DNA of 20,181 nucleotides from Elusimicrobiota bacterium (GTDB lineage Bacteria > Elusimicrobiota > Elusimicrobia > UBA1565 > UBA9628): NCBI GenBank assembly GCA_028869495.1, contig JAGWRY010000375.1, positions 1 to 20,181 on the forward strand, given 5' to 3'. This document shows, piece after piece, positions 14,965-20,181 of the stretch (positions within the stretch are counted from its first letter, which is position 1; every line of letters starts with the position of its first letter). The translations under genes were made by a program, and so were the position numbers. The notes below the pieces were generated by a model that saw only the letters and a program-made list of their open reading frames with translations, was not told the origin of the DNA and ran no database searches.

Positions 14965-15422
14965 GACTTGGGCATCCTCGCGGTGAGATATTCGACGAGC
15001 TTCTTCTGGGCCGGCGCGGACTCGGTCGCGACGAAGACCGCGTCGTCGCCGGCGAGCGTGCCGGCCAGGCCCTCGAGCGGCAGGGCGTCGAGCACGAGCC
15101 CGACGCGGGGGGCGGCGCCCGCGTCGCAGCGCACGACCGTCAGGTGCGGCCCGGCCGGGACGACGCGGCGCACGAAGGTCCTCAGCGGCAGTTCCGGGTC
15201 GGCCGCGCCGCCCTCGCCGGGCGCCGGACGATAGACGCCGCCGGACTTGACCAGGCCGAGCTCGGCGACGTCGCGCGAGATCGAGACCTGGGTCGCGGAG
15301 ACGCCGCGCTTCTTGAGGGCGCGCACGAGCTCGTTCTGCGTCGCGATCTCCTCGCGCGAGACGACCTCCAGGATCGCGGCCTGGCGCGCGGCCTTGCCTT
15401 CGGCGCCTGTATATTTATGCAT
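14961..15422 (-). CDS. argR: Arginine repressor ArgR
   Basis: This 153-residue protein has the ArgR layout. An N-terminal winged helix-turn-helix has its recognition helix at 42-51 (SATQVSISRD). A C-terminal hexamerisation and arginine-binding domain follows, with GTLAGDD at 121-127, where the paired Asp126-Asp127 contact arginine. The family represses arginine synthesis when arginine is abundant. The ATG at 15422 lies inside an ARG box, so codons 1-5 (MHKYT) are also operator DNA. The predicted transcription start is only about five bases upstream and no ribosome site is visible, so the message is probably leaderless or nearly so. No other start codon fits before the DNA-binding domain. It heads the operon and overlaps argG by ATGA. 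Confidence 0.93.
   Translation of the reverse strand: MHKYTGAEGKAARQAAILEVVSREEIATQNELVRALKKRGVSATQVSISRDVAELGLVKSGGVYRPAPGEGGAADPELPLRTFVRRVVPAGPHLTVVRCDAGAAPRVGLVLDALPLEGLAGTLAGDDAVFVATESAPAQKKLVEYLTARMPKS
15408..15421 (-). promoter_or_regulatory. ARG box 1 (ArgR operator) over the argR start codon
   Basis: TGTATATTTATGCA matches 12 of 14 positions of the known ARG-box core TGAATwwwwATTCA. It is a near-palindrome and strikingly AT-rich against the surrounding DNA. It covers the first argR codons. Its centre is 20 bases from that of box 2. Confidence 0.75.
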
Positions 15423-15427
15423 TACGA

Positions 15428-15441
15428 TGAATAATTATACA
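15428..15441 (-). promoter_or_regulatory. ARG box 2 (ArgR operator) over the argR -10 element
   Basis: TGAATAATTATACA matches 13 of 14 positions of the ARG-box core TGAATwwwwATTCA. It contains the TATAAT of the argR promoter (minus strand), so bound ArgR would block RNA polymerase directly. With box 1 it forms the paired arrangement, about two helical turns apart, known for ArgR hexamer operators. Confidence 0.8.
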
Positions 15442-15461
15442 TATCGGCGCGCGCGCGTCAA
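15434..15461 (-). promoter_or_regulatory. Sigma-70-type promoter of the arginine operon
   Basis: On the minus strand TTGACG (15461-15456) and TATAAT (15439-15434) are separated by 16 bases. This is the best housekeeping promoter in the window. Transcription should start near 15427, about five bases before the argR ATG. The -10 lies within ARG box 2, which predicts arginine-dependent autorepression of the whole argR-argH operon. Confidence 0.75.
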
Positions 15462-15494
15462 GCGCAATCCGGCGCGGCGCGGGCCGCGGCGGCG

Positions 15495-15890
15495 TCAGCG
15501 CGGGCGCGAGGCGTCCGCGGCGCCCGCGGCGGCGAGGCGGATCAGCGCGATCATCTCGTCGCGGGGCAGGGGCTTCGGGCGGTAGTCGAAGACGCCGAGG
15601 CGGCGGATCTCCGTCTCGCCGTAGGCGTCGGTGTCGTAGTAGCCGGTGATCACGATGATCGGGATCTCGCGGGTCGCGGGATCCTCCTTCAGGCGGGCGA
15701 TCAGCTCGCGCCCGTCGTAGCCGGGCAGCATCAGGTCGCACAGGATCACGTCGGGCGCGAGCAGGAGCGCCTTCTCGAGCCCCTGCGGGCCGTTGAACGC
15801 GTAGTGCAGCTCGAAATCCTCGTCGGCCAGCGCGAGAGCGCGCAGGCGCTGGAGATCGGGCTCGTCTTCGATGCTGAGAACTCGGATCAT
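15495..15890 (-). CDS. Single-domain response regulator (REC only)
   Basis: This 131-residue protein is one receiver domain with no output domain. The acidic pocket is Glu8/Asp9, the phosphoacceptor is Asp52 in LCDLMLPGYDG, the switch Thr is Thr82 in VITGYYD, and the conserved Lys106 is followed by Pro107. All residues needed for phosphorylation are present. Such CheY/Spo0F-like proteins relay phosphate or bind a partner. No histidine kinase is in the window, so partner and output are unknown. The ATG has a GAGAGG ribosome site. The gene lies between the glycosyltransferase-like gene and the argR promoter and seems to be its own transcription unit. The last 10 or so residues are an Ala/Arg-rich tail. 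Confidence 0.9.
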   Translation of the reverse strand: MIRVLSIEDEPDLQRLRALALADEDFELHYAFNGPQGLEKALLLAPDVILCDLMLPGYDGRELIARLKEDPATREIPIIVITGYYDTDAYGETEIRRLGVFDYRPKPLPRDEMIALIRLAAAGAADASRPR

Positions 15891-15908
15891 GGCGGACCTC
15901 TCGCGTCC

Positions 15909-15914
15909 AGTGTA
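15909..15914 (-). promoter_or_regulatory. Possible -10 element for the response regulator
   Basis: TACACT (15914-15909, minus strand) would start transcription near 15902, giving a 12-base leader that contains GAGAGG. No -35 hexamer is visible in the expected place. This is a weak, position-based call. Confidence 0.3.
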
Positions 15915-15918
15915 GCGG

Positions 15919-15944
15919 CGGGGGAGGGCGCGCGCGAGCCCCCG
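15919..15944 (-). terminator. GC hairpin after the glycosyltransferase-like gene
   Basis: CGGGGG (15919-15924) pairs with CCCCCG (15939-15944) around a 14-base GC-rich loop. It lies between the stop of the upstream unit (15959) and the response-regulator promoter candidate. No T-run follows, so termination here is only a suggestion. Confidence 0.25.
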
Positions 15945-15958
15945 ACTGTCAGGACCTG

Positions 15959-17560
15959 TCAGCGCTTGTCAGCGCGCGTCGTCACGATGCGGAACGCGTC
16001 GATCGGCTCGCGGCTGAGCGCGAACGGCAGGAAGCCCCAGAGGTTGGAATAGAAGCCCGCCTGGCTGGAGCGGAAGCTCATCAGGCGCAGCGGCACGCGG
16101 GACTCGACGACGGCGGCGGGGGGCAGGCGCCAGACGCCCGCGTCGCGCCGCAGGGTGACGACGTTGACGCTGGGAAAAACGACCGCGTCGCCGGGACGCA
16201 CCTCCTTCCAGCCGCCGGCGCGCGCGTCCATCTCGACGGCGCCCGCCTTCTCCATGTAGTACTGGAAGCCCCAGTGCCCGTTGACCCAGACCCGCCGTCC
16301 GCGGTCGATCAGCGCGCGCTGGACCGAGGCGGCCAGCTCCCTCTGGGCGTCCGCGTAGCGCGCGTCGACCCAGCCCAGCGCGAGGCTCAGGGCGAGCGTG
16401 CCGGCGAGGCTCGCCGCGTAGACGCGGCGCAGGCGCCGCGGCTCGAGGGCGGACTCCAGGCGCGAGGCCGAGGACAGGATCAGCGGCGGAAGGAGGAAGA
16501 GCATCGAGCGCCCGGAGAGGTTCCACGGCGCGAGGAGCAGCATCGCCGAGTCCGCGGCGATCCAGGCCGCCCACAGCCCCCAGCCGGGCCGCGCGCGCGC
16601 CTTGGGCTCGGCGAGCTCGAGCAGGGCCAGCAGGGCCGGCCAGGCGAACAGGATGCCGGTCGCGCGGTCGAGGAGGCGGATCGGCGCGCCGCGCGCGTCG
16701 GCGATGGGAGAGAACAGCAGGAGGACCGCGGCGAGCGCGGCAACGGCCCGCAGGGCGTGGCTCCGGCGCGGACTTTCGGCGCGGGCGTAAGGCCAGGCCA
16801 GCGTGACGGCGCCGCAGCCGCCGGCGAAGGCCAGGAACGTGCGCAGTTGGAAGAGCGGGGAGATCCCCGAGGAGAGCGACTCGGTCGCGCGCAGGCGCCA
16901 CGGCTCCAACCACAGCGCGTCGGCGGCGGCGGGCGCCAGCGCGAGGAGCATGTAGGCCGCCAGGCGCCGCGGCGGGACCTTGCGGCGGACCAGCTCGGCG
17001 AGGAGCAGCGGGAGCAGGAAGACCGCCGTGTGCTTGATCACGATCGCGGTCGAGGCCAGAAGGGCCGACGCCCAGAACCAGCGCCCGCGCCCGGGGCGGA
17101 AGGACGCGGCCAGCGCCCACAAGGACGCCAGGCTCAGCGCGACGATCCACGCCTCGAGCATCACCTGCGGCATGCAGAGGAAGAAGCTCGGGCAGGCCAG
17201 CACGATCAGCGCCGGCCAGAGCGGCTCCTGCAGGAACTCGGCGGCCAGGCCGTAGAGCGAGACGGCGGCCAGCAGGTCCACCGGCAGGAGGCACAGGCGC
17301 ATCAGGGCCTCGCGTCCCTTCGTCAGCGCCAGCAGCGGCGCCAGCAGGTAGGGCACGAGCACGGAGTGCTGGAAGCCGGCGACGGGGGCGAGCGTGCCGA
17401 ACCAGTTGTACGAGAAGGCGAGCGGGTGCCGCGGGTGCGCGAGGATCTGCCGCGCGATCGCGAGATAGTACGGCGCGTCGAGGCTGTAGGCCTTGCCCAG
17501 GAAGGGCAGGTTGATCAGGACCGCGAAGAGCAGGACGGCGGCCGTCCCGCGGCGGGTCAT
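15959..17560 (-). CDS. GT-C-like polytopic membrane glycosyltransferase family protein
   Basis: This 533-residue protein has an N-terminal membrane helix (about 7-23) and then SLDAPYYLAIARQIL, with Asp28. This is the acidic first-loop pattern of GT-C enzymes (PMT/ArnT/GT39-like) that use polyprenyl-phosphate sugars. About ten further hydrophobic segments follow to residue 410 or so. A soluble C-terminal part of about 110 residues (from about WVNGHWGFQYYMEK) probably lies outside the membrane. It would transfer a sugar to lipid, protein or glycan at the outer face; donor and acceptor cannot be told. The ATG overlaps the stop of the OB-fold-like gene (ATGA). The frame is open far upstream, but that is an Arg-rich shadow of the permease. 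Specific family assignment is tentative. Confidence 0.75.
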   Translation of the reverse strand: MTRRGTAAVLLFAVLINLPFLGKAYSLDAPYYLAIARQILAHPRHPLAFSYNWFGTLAPVAGFQHSVLVPYLLAPLLALTKGREALMRLCLLPVDLLAAVSLYGLAAEFLQEPLWPALIVLACPSFFLCMPQVMLEAWIVALSLASLWALAASFRPGRGRWFWASALLASTAIVIKHTAVFLLPLLLAELVRRKVPPRRLAAYMLLALAPAAADALWLEPWRLRATESLSSGISPLFQLRTFLAFAGGCGAVTLAWPYARAESPRRSHALRAVAALAAVLLLFSPIADARGAPIRLLDRATGILFAWPALLALLELAEPKARARPGWGLWAAWIAADSAMLLLAPWNLSGRSMLFLLPPLILSSASRLESALEPRRLRRVYAASLAGTLALSLALGWVDARYADAQRELAASVQRALIDRGRRVWVNGHWGFQYYMEKAGAVEMDARAGGWKEVRPGDAVVFPSVNVVTLRRDAGVWRLPPAAVVESRVPLRLMSFRSSQAGFYSNLWGFLPFALSREPIDAFRIVTTRADKR

Positions 17561-17967
17561 CGCGCCGCCTCCGCCGCCGCCGGCGCGGGCGTCAGGGCCG
17601 GCGCGTCCAGGTAGCCGCCGTAGGACTCGGAGAAGGCGAAGACGCCGCGCGCGCGGACCCGCCGGCCGAGGAGGGGATTCAGCACGGCGTCGGAGAGCCC
17701 GCGCACGCCGACGCGGAAGTTCCCGTCCTGCAGGACCCAGTGCTCGCCCGGCTTCCCGGGCGAGAAGACCTCGAGCGCGCCGAGGACGTCGACGCGACGC
17801 CCGGCCCAGGTCTCGCGGCTCATCCACAGCGCCCGGGTCGTCGTCGGGGCGGGCGGCGACAGTCGTCCCAGCCCCCAGAGCGCGGCGCCGAGGAGCGCCG
17901 CGCCGGCCAGCGCCGCCGCGGCCGCCGCCGTCCGCCCGTACGCGTCCGCGCTCGGTCCCCGCCGCAC
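17557..17967 (-). CDS. Small membrane-anchored protein with OB-fold-like domain
   Basis: This 136-residue protein has an Ala/Leu-rich membrane segment (about 13-35), then a beta-rich domain: RRVDVLGALEVF (57-68), EHWVLQDGNFRVGVRGL (75-91) and GRRVRARGVFAF (101-112). The pattern resembles an OB fold of the kind seen in small secreted tRNA_anti-like proteins, so I call it OB-fold-like without assigning a ligand. An Ala/Pro-rich tail ends it. The start is a GTG 24 bases after the permease stop. Another possible start is Met49, which would remove the membrane anchor. The stop overlaps the glycosyltransferase-like gene (ATGA), so these two are coupled. Confidence 0.6.
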   Translation of the reverse strand: MRRGPSADAYGRTAAAAAALAGAALLGAALWGLGRLSPPAPTTTRALWMSRETWAGRRVDVLGALEVFSPGKPGEHWVLQDGNFRVGVRGLSDAVLNPLLGRRVRARGVFAFSESYGGYLDAPALTPAPAAAEAAR

Positions 17968-17973
17968 GGGGAC

Positions 17974-17979
17974 AGGATA
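17974..17979 (-). promoter_or_regulatory. Possible -10 element before the OB-fold-like gene
   Basis: GCTATCCT on the minus strand contains TATCCT (17979-17974), six bases before the GTG. If it is used, the message would be leaderless, as suggested for the YbjQ gene. No -35 is seen. Read-through from the ABC genes is an equally good explanation for expression. Confidence 0.22.
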
Positions 17980-17991
17980 GCGGTTTTCGGG

Positions 17992-18804
17992 CTAGACCGC
18001 CTGCGCGGCGCGGCCGAAGGCGAAGCTGAGCGCGAAGACGGCGACCAGCAGCGCGACGATCGTCGGCCCGGTCGGCAGGTCGAACTGATAGGACAGCACG
18101 ACCCCCGCCAGCGCGCAGAGCACGCCGAAGGCCAGCGCGGCTTTGAAGGCACGGCTCAAACGGCCGGTCAGGCACAGCGCCGCGGCGCCCGGCGCGACCA
18201 GCATCGTGAAGGTCAGCAGGGCCCCGACCGTGCGGATCGCGACGGCGACGGCCACGCCGAGCGAGCCGTAGAAGATCATATTCCATAGCCCGACGCGGAG
18301 GCCCAGCGTCCGCCCCATGTCCGGGTCGTAGGCGGAGATCAGGAACTCCTTGGCCGCCAGGTACTGCAGGAGCGACAGCGCGCCGAACACCGCGGCCATC
18401 GTCCACAGCAGCGACGACGGCACGGTCAGGATGTTCCCGAACAGGATGTTCAGGATGTCCGCCTCGCCGCGCGGAGCCTTCGCGATCAGCAGGACCGACG
18501 CGGCCGCGCCGCCCGCGTAGAGCATGCCGACCATCGTCTCGGGCGGCAGGACCTCGGAGTCGGCCAGACGCGAGAGCGCCAGGAAGCTCGCGACGGTCAA
18601 GAGCAGCGCGATCGGGAACGGGGCCAGCTGGAAGAGCACCGCCAGCGCGACCGCCGCCGAGGCGACCTCGGCGACCGCCGCGCCCGAGAAGACGATGCGC
18701 CGCAGGACGACGTAGACGCTCCACGGCGACAGGCCGACGGCGACCAGGCCGCCGGCCAGCAGGATGTTGCGCAGGAACGGCACCGTCAGCATGGATAGGA
18801 TCAT
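17992..18804 (-). CDS. Metal ABC transporter permease (ZnuB/MntB family)
   Basis: This 270-residue inner-membrane protein of the ABC-3 family has about eight hydrophobic segments. The family regions are visible: VVLRRIVFSGAAVAEVA near the N terminus, MVGMLYAGGAAASVLL in the middle, and RTVGALLTFTMLVAPGAAA (about 195-213), the typical late conserved block. It forms the channel for zinc, manganese or iron(II) import together with the adjacent ATPase and binding protein. The metal cannot be told from the sequence. The ATG overlaps the ATPase stop (ATGA). A 24-base gap separates it from the OB-fold-like gene. Confidence 0.9.
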   Translation of the reverse strand: MILSMLTVPFLRNILLAGGLVAVGLSPWSVYVVLRRIVFSGAAVAEVASAAVALAVLFQLAPFPIALLLTVASFLALSRLADSEVLPPETMVGMLYAGGAAASVLLIAKAPRGEADILNILFGNILTVPSSLLWTMAAVFGALSLLQYLAAKEFLISAYDPDMGRTLGLRVGLWNMIFYGSLGVAVAVAIRTVGALLTFTMLVAPGAAALCLTGRLSRAFKAALAFGVLCALAGVVLSYQFDLPTGPTIVALLVAVFALSFAFGRAAQAV

Positions 18805-19526
18805 AGGTTCTTGTTGTTCGCCTGGTAGGCGCCGGTCAGGACCGCCGGCTCCAGCATCGCGGCCTTCTCGCCGATGAGGAGCCTTCCGTCGAAGGTGATC
18901 AGCGCGACGCGGCGGGCGTAGCGCTCGATCGTGTGCATCAGGTGCGTGACGAAGACGACCGTCGTCCCCTTCTCGGTCTGGAGCTCGGTCAGGAGTTCCA
19001 TGATCGCGCGCTCGGAGTTGACGTCCATCCCGTTGGTCGGCTCGTCGAGGAGCAGGATCTCGGGCTCCGCCGCGAGCGCGCGCGAGATCAGCACCCTCTG
19101 CTTCTGCCCGCCCGAGAGCTTGCGGTACGGGCGGTCGGCGAAGCGCTCCATGTGCGTGCGCGCCAGCGCCTCCCGGGCGACGCGGACGTCCGCCGCGCCC
19201 GGGCGGCGCAGGGGGCCGAGGCGTCCGTAGCGCCCCATCAGCGCGACCTCCAGCGCGCTCAGCGGGTAGTGCAGATCGAGGCTCTCCCGCTGGGGGACGT
19301 AGCCGAACAGGACCCGCCGGCCGGCGGCGGGCGCCGCCGAGATGCGTCCGGCCAGCGGCTCCAGCAGGCCGAGCAGGGTCTTGAGGAGCGTCGTCTTGCC
19401 GGCGCCGTTGGGCCCCATCACGCCGAGGAAGTCTCCGCGCGCGATCGTCAGGTCGATCCCGCGCAGGACCTCGTGCCGGCCGTAGCCGACCGACAGCCCT
19501 TCCGTCTTCAGCAGTTCAGCCGGCAT
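18801..19526 (-). CDS. Metal ABC transporter ATP-binding protein (ZnuC/MntA type)
   Basis: This 241-residue ATPase has Walker A GPNGAGKT (38-45), Q-loop Gln79 in YVPQRESLD, signature LSGGQ (137-141), Walker B ILLLDEP (157-163) and switch His195 in FVTHL. The YVPQR-x-LD and LMGRYGRLG sequences are those of metal-type (ABC-3) importers. It powers uptake through the permease encoded next, overlapping it by ATGA. The ATG lies 11 bases inside the end of the binding-protein gene, so all three components are translationally coupled. Confidence 0.93.
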   Translation of the reverse strand: MPAELLKTEGLSVGYGRHEVLRGIDLTIARGDFLGVMGPNGAGKTTLLKTLLGLLEPLAGRISAAPAAGRRVLFGYVPQRESLDLHYPLSALEVALMGRYGRLGPLRRPGAADVRVAREALARTHMERFADRPYRKLSGGQKQRVLISRALAAEPEILLLDEPTNGMDVNSERAIMELLTELQTEKGTTVVFVTHLMHTIERYARRVALITFDGRLLIGEKAAMLEPAVLTGAYQANNKNL

Positions 19527-20181
19527 GGGCGCTGCCTCCCAGGGCCTTCGCGACGCCGCCGACGATGACGTCCAGCATCGAGATGTAATCGGTCTCTTTC
19601 GGGTTCAGGCCGATGTCGTAGAGCGACTCGACGACGCAGGGCACGCCGAGGCCCGAGGCGACGGTCCGGGCGATGTCGACGTCGTAGTAGGGCTCGGTGA
19701 TCACGACCTTGACCCCCGCGTCCTTCGCCTGCCGGATCACGGTTTCGATGCGCCGCGGCGACGGGACGAAGCCGGGCTTCTCCTCGATCGTCCCGGGCGG
19801 GTCGGCGACCCGCAGGCGGAAGGCCTGCGCGAAGTAGTCCCAGGACTCGTGATAGGGCAGGATCGCGTCGCCTCGGAACGGGGCCATCTCGGCGTCCCAG
19901 CGCTTCTCGGCCTTCGTCAGGTCCGTCTCGAAGGACTTCAGGTTCGCCTCGAACAGCGGCGCGTCGGCCGGGTCCGCGTAGGCCAGCGACTTCTCGATGT
20001 TGCGAGCCATGATCCGCCCGTCCTCCGGGTTCAGCTGGAAGTGCGGGTTGCCGTACGGGTGGATGTCGCCGAGGCTGTAGTCGACGCGCCCCTTCGGCTT
20101 GTCGAGCAGCGGAACGCCCTGGTAGATCTGCGCCTTGATCAGGTCCGGGTTGTGCGCGGCGTCGACGAGGTCGCGCGCCCA
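19516..20181 (-). CDS. Metal ABC transporter substrate-binding protein (ZnuA-like), cut by the window edge
   Basis: The frame is open from the window end to the stop at 19516, giving the C-terminal 221 residues of a ZnuA/PsaA-like (cluster A-I) solute-binding protein. The N terminus, with its signal peptide and first metal ligand, lies outside. Visible landmarks are GDIHPYGNPHFQLNP (fragment residues 38-52), where the NPH histidine is a family metal ligand, YHESWDYFA with the third His, the interdomain GFVPSPRRIETVI, and a C-terminal half with VVITEPYYD and VESLYDIG. No His-rich loop of the zinc-specific ZnuA type is seen in this part. An internal ATG at 20010 is not the start, since conserved sequence continues upstream. 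The stop overlaps the ATPase gene by 11 bases. Confidence 0.88.
   Translation of the reverse strand, partial: WARDLVDAAHNPDLIKAQIYQGVPLLDKPKGRVDYSLGDIHPYGNPHFQLNPEDGRIMARNIEKSLAYADPADAPLFEANLKSFETDLTKAEKRWDAEMAPFRGDAILPYHESWDYFAQAFRLRVADPPGTIEEKPGFVPSPRRIETVIRQAKDAGVKVVITEPYYDVDIARTVASGLGVPCVVESLYDIGLNPKETDYISMLDVIVGGVAKALGGSAHAG

Noticed and set aside
12910..15234. 774-codon plus-strand frame opposite argR, argG and the P-loop gene
   Set aside because: It has Arg/Ala/Asp/Val-rich composition typical of antisense frames in GC-rich DNA, no recognisable domain, and lies opposite well-conserved genes.
15423..15494. A small gene or RNA in the gap between argR and the response regulator
   Set aside because: The 72 bases are fully explained by the promoter and ARG box, and no credible frame or fold beyond that is seen.
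17561..18724. Long open frame upstream of the GT-C gene in the same frame
   Set aside because: It covers the OB-fold-like and permease genes in another frame and reads as Arg-rich noise. The ATG at 17560 begins the real protein.
1..20181. CRISPR arrays, insertion sequences, phage genes or toxin-antitoxin pairs
   Set aside because: No regular repeat-spacer pattern, transposase or integrase motif, or terminal inverted repeats were found on reading either strand.

Overview
The window is a gene-dense, very GC-rich (about 70% by eye) bacterial chromosome segment. Spacing is short, and many neighbouring genes overlap through ATGA or GTGA stop/start pairs. The arginine genes resemble, in order and subtype, those I remember from Bacteroidetes, but the base composition does not fit that phylum. 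A GC-rich Elusimicrobiota-like or other deep-branching Gram-negative lineage is my best guess; this is inference with low confidence. No mobile element, CRISPR array or phage gene is visible, and no stretch over about 110 bases lacks an annotated feature.

Layout. (1) Positions 13-4494, plus strand: a three-gene unit with a fused GlcD-GlcE flavoprotein, its GlcF iron-sulfur partner, and an overlapping GAF/HD-GYP cyclic-di-GMP phosphodiesterase. (2) Positions 4499-5668: two tRNA genes facing each other, each followed within about 27 bases by a small protein gene. tRNA-Gly(GCC) precedes an SRPBCC protein on the plus strand, and tRNA-Ser(CGA) precedes a SEC-C motif protein on the minus strand. 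The two protein genes converge on a shared palindrome. (3) Positions 5724-6065, plus: a YbjQ/UPF0145 protein whose stop codon overlaps the argH stop codon on the other strand. (4) Positions 15461-6062, minus: one arginine operon, argR-argG-X-argC-argD-argF'-argB-argE-argH, with a near-consensus promoter and two ARG boxes at its head. (5) Positions 15914-15495, minus: a lone REC-domain response regulator. (6) Positions 20181-15959, minus: a metal (zinc/manganese type) ABC transporter, with binding protein (cut by the window edge), ATPase and permease, followed by a small membrane-anchored OB-fold-like protein and a GT-C type membrane glycosyltransferase-like protein.

How the genes work together. 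The arginine operon covers the route from N-acylglutamate to arginine. Its transcarbamylase is the N-acetyl/N-succinylornithine type rather than the ordinary ornithine type, so carbamoylation probably happens on acylated ornithine and the M20 deacylase probably acts on acylcitrulline. ArgR probably represses itself and the whole operon. No N-acetylglutamate synthase or ArgJ is present. An unassigned protein with a BioD-like P-loop (positions 13737-12685) sits between argG and argC in the overlapping frame chain, and it is the strongest candidate for something undescribed here.
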